From an uncultured Lachnospiraceae bacterium (GTDB lineage Bacteria; Bacillota; Clostridia; Lachnospirales; Lachnospiraceae), in the NCBI GenBank assembly GCA_910585215.1, contig CAJUDQ010000014.1:28837-81748 (forward strand): a stretch of 52,912 bases of DNA, read 5' to 3'. The first letter of the stretch is position 1. Each line of letters begins with the position of its first letter. A program made the translations under genes and the position numbers. Positions 1-9,000 of this stretch are shown here, one piece after another. The notes under the pieces were generated by a model. The model was not told the DNA's origin, ran no database searches, and saw nothing but the letters and a program-made list of their open reading frames with translations.

Positions 1-1
1 G

Positions 2-103
2 ACAGATTTACAAAGATATATTAAACTTAAAACATTAGCTTATCCGACAGTCAGCGCAGCAGCTTTTGGCTGTTCTTACAATACGCTGGCTGCATGGTTG
101 TAA
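2..103 (+). CDS. 3' end of an unidentified gene (partial)
   Basis: A reading frame is open from the first bases of the window to a TAA at 101-103 and encodes the last 33 residues of a protein, ending in SYNTLAAWL. The next gene starts about 30 bases further on in the same direction, so this is probably the tail of an upstream gene in the same polysaccharide-type cluster. The segment is too short to recognise a family, and the 5' part lies outside the window. Confidence 0.45.
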   Translation, partial: TDLQRYIKLKTLAYPTVSAAAFGCSYNTLAAWL

Positions 104-135
104 GTAAAAAGTATAACAGGATGGAGAAATACATA

Positions 136-1557
136 ATGTATAAAAAACGGTCAAGCAGTTGGATGAAGCATCTTGATTTTATTATTCAGGATGTTTTCTG
201 TATACAAATCGCGCTTTTTGTAGCGTATATTTTTCGCAACGGACTGAGAAATCCTTTTTCAGAAACAATCTATCAACAGATGATGGTGATTGTTGCCATC
301 ACGGATATTGTGATTGTTTTTTTTGCGCAAAGTTATAAGGGTATTTTAAGAAGAGGATATTTTAAGGAATTTAAAGAGACAATCTATCATGTTTCCCTGA
401 CAATTACAGGTTTTATTCTGTTTAGTTTTATTACAAAAACAGGAGAGCAGTACTCCCGAATGATTGTAATATTGATGTGGGAAATATCGATTATTTTATG
501 TTATATTACAAGAATATACAGAAAAAGGATAATCAAACAGCGGGCACTTGCCAGCGGCAAAGGCAGAAAGTCCATGATTGTGATTATTGACAGGGAAAGT
601 GCAGGGAAATTTGTCAGCCGGATATGCAGAAATAATTTCGATGACAGGCAGTTAAATGGAATTATTATTCTGGATGAAGATATGACAGGAACAAAGATAT
701 GTGAAATTCCTGTGGTGGCGTCAAAAGAAACAGCAGTAGCTTATATGTGCCAGAACTGGGTAGATGAAGTCATTACTGCCTATCATGATAATCAGGAGGA
801 ACTCAGTCCTATACTGGAGGACTGCAGGGAAATGGGAATTACAGTACATACGGCGATTATGGAATGTGGTCTTGACAGTGGAAAAAAGAAGATAGAAAAT
901 GTATGCGGCTATACGGCTGTGACAAGCTATGTGTCCGCCTCAAGCAACCGGCAGATTTTTGTAAAGCGTGTTATGGACATCTGCGGTGGGGTTGCAGGAT
1001 GTCTGATTACACTGGTGTTATGTATTTTTGTGGCTCCGGCTATCTTTATTTGTTCTCCGGGACCGATTTTTTTTTCACAGACAAGAGTTGGAAAAAATGG
1101 AAAGCTGTTTAAGATTTATAAATTTCGAAGCATGTATATGGATGCGGAAGAAAGAAAAAAAGAGCTGATGGAAAATAATAAAATAAAATCGGGAATGATG
1201 TTTAAAATGGATAATGACCCGAGAATTATCAAAGGAATCGGCCATTTTATCAGAAAAACTTCGATTGATGAATTTCCTCAGTTTTTTAATGTATTAAAGG
1301 GAGATATGAGTCTGGTAGGGACAAGACCTCCGACGATTGATGAATGGGAGAAGTACAATAAACATCACAGAAGAAGAATGGCGATTAAACCGGGACTTAC
1401 AGGCATGTGGCAGGTAAGCGGAAGAAGCGAAATTACTGATTTTGACGAGGTGGTTGCGCTGGATACCAAGTATATTACAGAATGGAATATAGGGCTGGAT
1501 ATAAAAATATTGTTTAAAACAGTTGCTATTTTGTTTACAGGAAAAGGTTCACAATAA
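136..1557 (+). CDS. Undecaprenyl-phosphate sugar-1-phosphate transferase (exopolysaccharide initiation)
   Basis: This is a membrane enzyme of the polyisoprenyl-phosphate hexose-1-phosphate transferase family, which moves a sugar-1-phosphate from a UDP-sugar to the lipid carrier and starts synthesis of an exopolysaccharide or capsule unit. The N-terminal half has four or five hydrophobic segments (about residues 15-140) and a Rossmann-like region. The C-terminal 200 residues are the bacterial sugar transferase domain, with a membrane re-entrant helix ending in SPGPIFFSQTRVG, then KIYKFRSM, TSIDEFPQFFNVLKGDMS, GTRPP and KPGLTGMWQVSGRSE. ATG codons at 94 and 121 are also in frame. I chose 136 because AGGATGGAG lies at the correct spacing before it, giving 473 residues. 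The sugar specificity cannot be read from the sequence. A terminator overlaps its stop codon. Confidence 0.9.
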   Translation: MYKKRSSSWMKHLDFIIQDVFCIQIALFVAYIFRNGLRNPFSETIYQQMMVIVAITDIVIVFFAQSYKGILRRGYFKEFKETIYHVSLTITGFILFSFITKTGEQYSRMIVILMWEISIILCYITRIYRKRIIKQRALASGKGRKSMIVIIDRESAGKFVSRICRNNFDDRQLNGIIILDEDMTGTKICEIPVVASKETAVAYMCQNWVDEVITAYHDNQEELSPILEDCREMGITVHTAIMECGLDSGKKKIENVCGYTAVTSYVSASSNRQIFVKRVMDICGGVAGCLITLVLCIFVAPAIFICSPGPIFFSQTRVGKNGKLFKIYKFRSMYMDAEERKKELMENNKIKSGMMFKMDNDPRIIKGIGHFIRKTSIDEFPQFFNVLKGDMSLVGTRPPTIDEWEKYNKHHRRRMAIKPGLTGMWQVSGRSEITDFDEVVALDTKYITEWNIGLDIKILFKTVAILFTGKGSQ

Positions 1558-1570
1558 TGTGAACCTTTTT
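1542..1570 (+). terminator. Intrinsic terminator overlapping the sugar transferase stop codon
   Basis: A perfect 11-bp stem (1542-1552 with 1559-1569) encloses a 6-base loop and runs into a T tract. The stop codon TAA (1555-1557) lies in the loop, so the last codons of the gene form the 5' arm of the hairpin. Confidence 0.85.
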
Positions 1571-1991
1571 ATAAATTATACATATTTGTATTTGAGCGTT
1601 TTAAAAAGTTTTTAATTGCAAAGAAAAATGGAAAGACAATAATACATGTACATACAATACACAAAATGATTATCCTGTATGTCAGATGATTTTTCATGTT
1701 ATATATGTCAGAAATATCAGTGGTAGTAATAAAAATATAAGTTTCATTCAATAAAGTTAAAGAAGATACAGCTTTGATATAATGAGAATTTGTATTTTCA
1801 TATTCCTCAAGGTAACATTTTTCATCGCAATGTTTTTGAAGCAGCAAGATATCCATACTGTCTGCGGTTTGATATGTACCAGCAACCAATTGTAAATATA
1901 AAAGTGAAAAAATATGAAAAAAGGGTTGACAAACAAGGCTTAAAGAGTTAATATAAGGTGTACATAAAATAAAGGTTTGCCTAACAGGCAA
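1569..1991 (-). pseudogene. Remnant of a sensor histidine kinase (sensor domain and second membrane helix only)
   Basis: A 140-codon minus-strand frame. Roughly codons 33-128 (1600-1895) align without frameshift to residues about 110-205 of the intact kinase encoded at 3164-4648. Matching stretches are TYQTADSMD / SYQEPDDID, EEY / EKY, FITTTDISDIY / LITTSDISDIY, followed in both by a hydrophobic helix. The frame stops just after that helix, where HAMP, phospho-acceptor and ATPase domains should follow, and then meets the terminator of the sugar transferase. The first 30 codons are antisense to the promoter of the next gene and match nothing in the kinase. I read it as a deleted and truncated paralogue, on the opposite strand from its intact relative. 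A functional short membrane protein cannot be excluded, but there is no convincing start signal. Confidence 0.6.
1926..1954 (+). promoter_or_regulatory. Sigma-A promoter for the sortase-anchored surface protein
   Basis: TTGACA (1926-1931) is followed after 17 bases by TAATAT (1949-1954). The leader of about 60 bases contains a small hairpin (TTGCC 1977-1981 with GGCAA 1987-1991) and a TGGAGGT ribosome site before the ATG at 2024. The promoter lies inside the antisense kinase remnant frame. Confidence 0.6.
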
Positions 1992-2023
1992 TGAATATTT
2001 AATTATATGGAGGTATTTTAATT

Positions 2024-2824
2024 ATGAAGAAGAAATTTTTCGCAGTAGCTTTAGCTACAACTATGGCTCTTTCTACAGCTATGACTGCATTTGCAGTAGA
2101 TGTAAAGGATACTATTTCAGGTGACCTTACTGTTACAGGCTTTTTTAATGAAAAGACAGATGCAGTTGCATTGAAATCTGGTGACAGCTATACTTTTAAG
2201 TTTAACAATAAGAGCAATGGTACAAATAACTATGAAAATTATGTAATGGCAGTAACTGGTGCAATTGGTGATGCGTATACTGGAGCAGATCAGGAAGTTT
2301 TGATTGTCAGAGCTGACAATTGGGGCTGGGGCGGAGGAATGAGTGATTTTGTTGCTCCTGATGCTAAAGAAGGAAATAAGCTTGCTTTTGAGACTAATGT
2401 TGAAGACTGGGATGCATGGAAAGCAGCAGCACAGGCTGGTTTTGCTTGTGAAGTAACAATTAAGAGAGATGGAAATACTCTTACATATGATGCTAAAACA
2501 GGTGATTCTACTTTTAAAACAACAGCAACATCAGGAAAAGATCTTCCAGAAACATGTTATGTATTCTTTACAGGTGAGAATTGTAACTTAACAGGATTTA
2601 CAACAACAAAAGCAGGTGGTTCAAGTACTCCAGAACCAGATTCAACGCCATCTACAGACCCAACAAAAGGTCCTGATGCTCCTACAACAAAGGCTCCAGC
2701 AGCAACAACAGCAGGCAAGACAACACCTAAGACAGGTGATGTAGCTCCAGTTGCAGCTTTGGCAGCAGTTGCAGTAGTTGCATGTGCAGCAGTAGTTGTT
2801 TCAAAGAAGAAAGTTACAGAATAA
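2024..2824 (+). CDS. Sortase-type cell-surface protein with a beta-rich domain
   Basis: A secreted protein of 266 residues. It has a signal peptide (1-24, ending TAFA), a globular beta-rich domain (about 28-195) with a Trp/Gly-rich NWGWGGGMSDF motif, and a Thr/Pro-rich linker (about 197-232). The C-terminus is a cell-wall sorting signal: TPKTGD at about 234, a hydrophobic Ala/Val stretch, and the tail SKKKVTE. TPKTGD resembles the LPXTG-like motif used by sortases of Clostridia, so covalent anchoring to the wall is likely. The globular part resembles sugar-binding-type beta sandwiches, but I do not recognise a named family. The downstream protein at 4736-5545 has the same design and similar features (NNK or DSK after a FKF motif, a T-V-x-R-x-G strand), so the two may be paralogues. 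A histidine kinase lies between them. Confidence 0.75.
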   Translation: MKKKFFAVALATTMALSTAMTAFAVDVKDTISGDLTVTGFFNEKTDAVALKSGDSYTFKFNNKSNGTNNYENYVMAVTGAIGDAYTGADQEVLIVRADNWGWGGGMSDFVAPDAKEGNKLAFETNVEDWDAWKAAAQAGFACEVTIKRDGNTLTYDAKTGDSTFKTTATSGKDLPETCYVFFTGENCNLTGFTTTKAGGSSTPEPDSTPSTDPTKGPDAPTTKAPAATTAGKTTPKTGDVAPVAALAAVAVVACAAVVVSKKKVTE

Positions 2825-2851
2825 TTTCAGATAATTATAATATGTAATATT

Positions 2852-2885
2852 AAGAAGCACTTTCTAATGGAGAGTGCTTCTTTTT
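2852..2885 (+). terminator. Intrinsic terminator after the surface protein
   Basis: AGAAGCACT (2853-2861) pairs with AGTGCTTCT (2873-2881); a T tract runs to 2885. It separates the surface protein gene from the kinase gene. Confidence 0.85.
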
Positions 2886-3076
2886 GCAAAATGTAGTTTT
2901 CCGGATTTTTAAAGCATTTCGGAAATTATCATAGCTGTATAAGAATCTATTCCTATTGCTTTTTTTGTCTCTTTATGTTATTATATATCAATATTGTTTC
3001 TAAAAAGTGAAAAAATCAAAAAAATTCATAGTTTGTTTTTATTTTCATGAACTTGAGATGAAAAAAATAAAAAAAT

Positions 3077-3107
3077 TTGGCAGGCTTTTTTATGAGTTAT
3101 CTATATT
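3077..3107 (+). promoter_or_regulatory. Possible promoter for the histidine kinase in an A/T-rich spacer
   Basis: The 278-base spacer between the terminator and the kinase (2886-3163) is extremely A/T-rich. TTGGCA at 3077-3082 and TATATT at 3102-3107 are the best promoter match, but the 19-base spacing is longer than ideal. The kinase also has only a weak ribosome site (AAAAGAG), suggesting low expression. Confidence 0.3.
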
Positions 3108-3163
3108 TTATAGTTAGAAACAGCAAAAATTAAGAAAATAAACAGCAAAAGAGTCAAAAAATT

Positions 3164-4648
3164 ATGAAAATCGCAAGCATTTTCCCTCAAAAATTAAAAA
3201 TTCATTTATGGATAAAAATATACAGTATTGTTTTTATGTCAATGATTCTTCTTGTATTAGTTCTTGTGAAAATCTGGCAGTACAATAATATTAATTATTT
3301 ATTTGGCAAAGAAAAAGCAATGGCTGTTGAGCATCAAAAATATGTTTCTGAAGCATTGTATAATGTTTTGTCCTTCAATACTATCCTGAAAGGTGATAAA
3401 GAAGCCTTAGCTGGTCAGCTAAAAAAAACTGTAGATACGGCTTATTATTATAAATTGGGTGATTTTGTTCTGTTTGATAAAGAAGATGTGTTGCTTTGCA
3501 GCTATCAGGAGCCTGATGATATAGACAGACAACTTTTGTCGCAGGAACCATTTGAGGAGGAATGTCATGTTGAAAAATACAAATACAAAAAAAGTTATTA
3601 TATGAAAACTATCTCCGAATTAATAATACAAGACAGTTCCTATTTTCTTATTACAACATCTGATATTTCTGATATATACAGTTATCAGAACACTCTTATC
3701 TACTGGGCAGTTCTTGTCTGCGGCATAGGAGGAATGATGATAGCGCTGATATTTCTGGGAGTTTTTAAGATTTCTTTTCGTCCGCTGTCGGATATCAGCG
3801 AAAATGTCAAAGTTATTGCTTCTGGAAAGTATGACAGACGGGTCAGTGTTAAGAGGAGGGATGAATTGGGAGAACTTGCCTGTAGTGTAAATGATATGGC
3901 ACAGGCGGTTGAAGACAATGTGAAATCTCTTCAGACACTGGCAGATGAACAAAAGCGCTTTATTGATAATCTTACCCATGAAATGAAAACACCATTAACT
4001 TCCATTATATCTTTTGCAGATATTATTCAGATAGATGGAAATATTACATTGGAAAAAGCAGTTGGACATGCAAGAGTAATTGCAAAAGAAGGAAGAAGAC
4101 TGAATCTTATCTCACAAAAATTAATGGATTTTATTCATATTGAAAAAATAAGTGAAGAAGATAAAACAGAAATATCAGTAAAATCTCTTATCGAAGATAT
4201 TAGTATTGCCATGAAACCAATGCTTGAAAAGAAAAATATTTGTCTGAAAAAAGAAATACAAGATTATACTTTGAAAATAGATTATGAATTATTTAAAACC
4301 ATGATATGCAATTATATAGACAATGCTGTGAAGGCATCACAGGAAAACGGAGTTATTGAAATCAGTGCATATCAGGAAAAGGAAAACAGGATTTTAAAAA
4401 TCAGAGATTATGGGATAGGGATTCCGGAGGAAGAAATCAGTAAAATAGAAGAGCCTTTTTATATGGTAGATAAATCCAGAAGTCGAAAAGCGGGAGGGGC
4501 AGGGCTTGGAATGGCATTGTGTAAAAAAATTGCGCTGGCACATGATGGACAGGTTTATATTACAAGCAGAATTGATGAGGGTACAGAAATAGAAATTGTG
4601 TTTTGCCAGAGGGAAAAAGATTTTGATATAGCTGTTGACGTTCCATAG
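3164..4648 (+). CDS. Orphan sensor histidine kinase
   Basis: A membrane histidine kinase of 494 residues. It has a first membrane helix (about 15-37), an extracellular sensor domain (about 40-178), a second helix (about 179-203), and a HAMP linker (about 204-256). The phospho-acceptor H272 sits in the box THEMKTPLTS. The ATPase domain has an N box NYIDNAVKAS, a G1 box DYGIGIP and a G2 box GGAGLGMALCKK. All residues needed for autophosphorylation are present. No response regulator gene lies next to it, although kinases of this class are normally encoded just after one, so its partner must be elsewhere or lost. It lies between two secreted surface proteins of similar design, and a truncated relative lies antisense at 1569-1991. 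The ligand sensed by the extracellular domain is unknown. Its 3' end holds the promoter of the next gene. Confidence 0.9.
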   Translation: MKIASIFPQKLKIHLWIKIYSIVFMSMILLVLVLVKIWQYNNINYLFGKEKAMAVEHQKYVSEALYNVLSFNTILKGDKEALAGQLKKTVDTAYYYKLGDFVLFDKEDVLLCSYQEPDDIDRQLLSQEPFEEECHVEKYKYKKSYYMKTISELIIQDSSYFLITTSDISDIYSYQNTLIYWAVLVCGIGGMMIALIFLGVFKISFRPLSDISENVKVIASGKYDRRVSVKRRDELGELACSVNDMAQAVEDNVKSLQTLADEQKRFIDNLTHEMKTPLTSIISFADIIQIDGNITLEKAVGHARVIAKEGRRLNLISQKLMDFIHIEKISEEDKTEISVKSLIEDISIAMKPMLEKKNICLKKEIQDYTLKIDYELFKTMICNYIDNAVKASQENGVIEISAYQEKENRILKIRDYGIGIPEEEISKIEEPFYMVDKSRSRKAGGAGLGMALCKKIALAHDGQVYITSRIDEGTEIEIVFCQREKDFDIAVDVP

Positions 4649-4663
4649 AAAATATGATAGAAT
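4635..4663 (+). promoter_or_regulatory. Extended -10 promoter inside the 3' end of the kinase gene
   Basis: TTGACG (4635-4640), a 17-base spacer containing the kinase stop codon, and TAGAAT (4658-4663) preceded by TGA as an extended -10. It gives the downstream surface protein its own start of transcription. AGAGGAGG (4717-4724) is the ribosome site. Confidence 0.7.
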
Positions 4664-4735
4664 AAGTGAAATTTATGGAGTTTACATAAATTTATCATGA
4701 TTCAATAATATTGTGAAGAGGAGGCATTTTTAAAC

Positions 4736-5545
4736 ATGAGAAAGAAATTATTGGTAGCTGCCGGAGCAGCGGTACTTGCTCTGGGTATGAGCGTTTCCGC
4801 AATGGCAGATGTAGTAACATCAGATAAAGACTATGGTGCAGAAGGTTCAGCTACAAATTCACCTGGATGGAATTCAGCTGCAAATGGACAGTTTGCTATT
4901 CAGGATAACAAAAAAGCAGTATTCAAGTTTGATTCCAAGAGCAGTGATACTTCTAACGCTGCATTTGGATGGGTAGCAGAGATTACAGACGGTACAAGTT
5001 ATTTTACTGTAACACAGGGAGCTACTGCATGGCTTGCTCCTGATACTGCTGAATGGAAAACATCAGGAAAGAACAATTTTGAAATTAAAAAGAGCTGGGA
5101 AGACGATGCTGCATATGCTACTGCTGTAGCAGATGTAAAAAATGTTGAATTAACAGTAACAAGAGCTGGAAAACAGGTGATTTTCAATTCAAAAGCAACA
5201 GGTTCTGACGGAGTAGAATATACCATGACTGTTACAGGTGTATTTGATTCAGCGCTGGCAGATACTTTGAATATTCAGCTTGGTTCTGACCATGGTTCCA
5301 TGGTTCTTTACAGTGTAAAATATGAAGACGCTGGTGAAGTGGGTACCCCTCCTCCAACATCAGCTCCAAAGGAAACTATCACTGCAAAGCCAAACCTGAA
5401 CAACAAAGCCGGAGTTGCAAGCAACAGCTCATCAGACGAAGAAGATTCTTCCAATACAGGCATTATTATCGGAGTAGTAGTGGCAGTTCTGGTAGTAGCA
5501 GTTGTTGTTGGAGTAGTAGTAGCAACAAAGAAAAAATCAAATTAA
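4736..5545 (+). CDS. Secreted membrane-anchored surface protein
   Basis: A protein of 269 residues with a signal peptide (1-24, ending SAMA), a beta-rich extracellular domain (about 26-200), a flexible Pro/Thr/Ser/Asp linker (about 201-238), a strongly hydrophobic Val-rich helix (about 240-262) and the basic tail KKKSN. The C-terminus looks like a sorting signal, but no clear LPXTG-type motif is present (only SSNTG at its expected place). It may therefore be held by the helix alone or use a divergent sortase motif. Its layout parallels that of the protein at 2024-2824: same length, signal peptide, single domain, linker, C-terminal helix. It follows the kinase gene, has its own promoter, and ends at a strong terminator. 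Binding of a carbohydrate or wall component is plausible but not shown. Confidence 0.75.
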   Translation: MRKKLLVAAGAAVLALGMSVSAMADVVTSDKDYGAEGSATNSPGWNSAANGQFAIQDNKKAVFKFDSKSSDTSNAAFGWVAEITDGTSYFTVTQGATAWLAPDTAEWKTSGKNNFEIKKSWEDDAAYATAVADVKNVELTVTRAGKQVIFNSKATGSDGVEYTMTVTGVFDSALADTLNIQLGSDHGSMVLYSVKYEDAGEVGTPPPTSAPKETITAKPNLNNKAGVASNSSSDEEDSSNTGIIIGVVVAVLVVAVVVGVVVATKKKSN

Positions 5546-5578
5546 TCATTAAAAATACTATTGAAGATATGATAAAGA

Positions 5579-5611
5579 AGGAAGATGTGAGTTTTTCACA
5601 TCTTCTTTTTT
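5579..5611 (+). terminator. Intrinsic terminator after the second surface protein
   Basis: A perfect 10-bp stem, GAAGATGTGA (5581-5590) with TCACATCTTC (5596-5605), followed by six T. The rest of the 457-base gap to the next gene (5612-5861) is A/T-rich and I see no other gene in it. Confidence 0.9.
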
Positions 5612-5861
5612 CGTAGTTTATAATTATTTTCATGTATTCCATGATAAAATTTTTTGAAATACTACTTTCGAAAATTTTTATTATTTATCTCTGGTCTGGG
5701 CATATTGCACAAAAAAAGAAAAATTAAAAATTGAAAGATGAAAGAAAAAATATACGTTTTCATTAGGAATTGTGCCTCTATTTGTGAAATGATATTTTAT
5801 TTTTTTGAAAATTCAGAAAATATTCATTGTAAAATTTCAACAAAAAAACCAAGATATCACA

Positions 5862-5890
5862 TTGACATATATGGCAAAAGTGTATATAAT
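5862..5890 (+). promoter_or_regulatory. Consensus sigma-A promoter of the carbohydrate transporter operon
   Basis: TTGACA (5862-5867), exactly 17 bases, and TATAAT (5885-5890) form a perfect consensus promoter. Transcription should start near 5897, leaving a leader of about 105 bases before the ATG at 6003. Such a strong promoter is usually held in check by a regulator, but I found no clear operator. Confidence 0.85.
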
Positions 5891-5920
5891 ATGAACATAG
5901 TATAAGTGCGGCTAGACATA

Positions 5921-5957
5921 TCTTTTTGGGTTTTTAGTGAAAAATAACCAAAAAAGA
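5921..5957 (+). promoter_or_regulatory. Stem-loop in the transporter operon leader
   Basis: TCTTTTTGGG followed by a T run pairs imperfectly with the A-rich stretch AAAAATAACC and AAAAAAGA, with bulges and a short AGTG loop. No T tract follows the 3' arm, so it is not a terminator. It could stabilise the message or take part in control of the leader. AGAGGAGG (5987-5994) is the ribosome site downstream. Confidence 0.35.
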
Positions 5958-6002
5958 GAGTTTATTGTGCTTAAAAAATAAATATAAGAGGAGGCATGTT
6001 TT

Positions 6003-9000
6003 ATGAAATGTCGAGGCCTGACAAGGGTTGTGGCTTTAGCCACCGTTGTTTCCATGATGTCTGTAGAACTATCTGTGAGTGCTACATCAGATATTAACAC
6101 AGGCACAGCTGCAGAGGGAACAACGGACACCACAGCGGAATCAGACGGGACAGAAGAGGCGACTTCGACAAATGCTGAGACTACGGCAACGGATGCCGGT
6201 ACATCAGCAGGTAAAGAAGACAATACGACTGTCGGAAATGAAAGACTTGAACACAATTATGCGGTAGTCAGCAAAGGCTATAAATATCCAGTTTATACTG
6301 GAAGCTCAATTGTGTATTCTGCTCAAGATACCTTTGACGCGGAAACAAGTACAGCACTGCTGGTCACTGATAAGAGTAAGACACATGACTATGGTGAAGC
6401 AGTAGTGGAACTGGGATTAAATGATGAAGGAGAAGAGCTTCCAGGCAAAAAAGCCACATTTAAGCTGAATGTTGAGAAAGCAGGCGTATATGCAGTTGCA
6501 TTTGACTACATTACAAATGACGAAGATTCTATCCTTGTCCCGGAACTTTCATTTTCATTAAACGGCGAAATTCCGTTTTTTGAATGTAACAGACTGATTT
6601 ATGAAAACTGCTGGACACCTGAGATTGATTCGGATACCAACAAGCCGGTAGAGCTTAAGGACCGTTATGGCAATCAGATTGTTGCCAGTCCAGTAAAGGT
6701 AATGAAATGGCAGAAAAAGTATGTGATGGATGCCAGCTATAGATATTCTACTCCGCTGCTTTTGCAGTTAGAGGAAGGAGAGAATGTAATTGAGCTTACA
6801 TTGACAGAGGGCTCACTTATGGTTGGAAATATCTATCTGGATGCCGGACCGAAATATGAAGAGGTAAAAACTTCCAATTCGGCGGAAGGAAACAGCGATG
6901 TGATTACAGCACAGGGAGAAGATTCTCTATACAAAAATGATTCTTCCATCCGTGCAACCTGTGAGTATGACCCGGGTCTTGCTCCATATGATGCAAAAAA
7001 GAAGGTATTAAACATGATTGATGATGCCTCCTTTATAGATGCAGGACAGAGCCTTACATATTCGTTTGATGTAGAAGAAGCTGGATATTATTATTTGGCT
7101 TTTAATTATCGTCAGACAGGCAGAATTGATATGCCGGTATTTATGGATATTGTTATAGATAAGCAGCTGTTTATAACAGATGATCCAAAATCAGCAACAA
7201 ATGACAGACTTACTTCTTATCCATTTGACTATGTAAAATCATTTAAAAATATGACAGTTACAGATGCAGATGGAAAGAAAATGGCAATTTATTTTGAAGC
7301 TGGAACGCATACCATTACAACTACTATTTCAAATGATCATATAAAGTCCACACTTCAAGTAATCGACCAGGTTATGAGTGAAATCAATGATTTGTCTTTG
7401 GAAATTTCGAGAGTATCAAGTACAAGTGATAAATACAGAGATATTAAAATTACAGATTATGTGCCTGATATTGAAAAAAGACTTGCAAGATGGATTGATT
7501 CTTTAAAAAAGCAGTACGATGAACTTGCAAAATATTCTACTGAAGACGGGAATATTGGTGCACTTTCTGCACTGAATCTTGCAGTTGAAAAACTGGAAAG
7601 TCTTGCAGAAGAACCAAACAAGATTCCATACAGAATCAAGGAGCTCAGCACAAGCTCAAGTTCTGCAAACCAATATCTTGCAAACCTGATTACAGATTTA
7701 ACCAAAAATTCTATTTCTTTTGACAGAATTTATTTATATCAGGAAGGAAAAGAGCTTCCGGGCAAGGCAAGTATTTTTTCCAAGATATGGGGTTCTATTT
7801 TAAGATTTTTATCTTCGTTTGACAGCCAGTCCTATTCGGTTGACAATTCAGATGATTCACATCTTCAGGTATGGATTAACAGACCTAGACAGTATCTTGA
7901 GATTATTCAAAGAATGATAGATACAGACTTTACTGCAAAAACCGGTATTCAGGTAGATTTGTCAATTATGCCGGATGCACAGAAACTGATTTTGTCCAAT
8001 GCCGCGGGAACATCGCCAGATGTGGCACAGGCGGTGGATTATGCGCTACCAATTGAATTTGCACTGCGTGATGCTGCCGTTGATTTGACAAAGTTCAGTG
8101 GAGCAAAGGAATTAATGGAATTATTCCCTGCAGGACTTTTTGTACCATCAACAATGAATAACGGAATTTATTCAATTCCAGAAACCTTCTATTTCTGGGT
8201 ACTGTTCTATAGAACAGATGTACTTACAAAACTGGATATTGAAATTCCAGATACTATGGACGATGTGGAAGAGCTTCTTCCAGAATTAAAGAACAGAGGA
8301 CTTGACTTCTACTATCCGACAGCAGGTACAACAGGACAGAGAACTTTTGCAATGACTACGCCGCTTCTTTATCAAAATGGAGCTTCTCTCTATGATACAA
8401 TGGCAGGAGATACCACTCTTGATTCAGACAAGGCAATTGAAGGACTTACACGACTGACAGAGCTGTTTACAATTTATGATTTGCCGCCGGAAATCACAAA
8501 TTTCTATCAGCATTTTAGAAATGGAGATATTCCAATTGGTGTTGCAGATTACTTTATGTACAGCCAGTTAATCAATGCAGCTCCTGAAATTGAAAATTCA
8601 TGGGGAATTTCACTGGTTCCTGGATTGGAAAACAATGAGGGTGTGGTTCAGCGTCAGACAGCGGGAGCAGCACAGTCTTCCATGATTCTTAAAACAAAGA
8701 GAGAGGCAAAGGTAGCCAGCAACAACGGTGATATGGACAGAGATGAAGCCGCATGGGAATACCTGAAATGGTGGATGTCCACAGAGACACAGGTTGAATT
8801 TGGTATTACGCTTCAGACAACATATGGTCAGGAATATATCTGGAACTCGGCAAATATGGATGCGTTCGCAAGTCTTCCTTGGAAGAGCCGTGACAAACAG
8901 ACAATTCTTACACAGATGGAGAATATTCAGGAGACCCCTCGTATTCCGGGTACCTACATGCTGGAAAGAGAATTGAGTAATGTTTATGTTGAGGTTGTAA

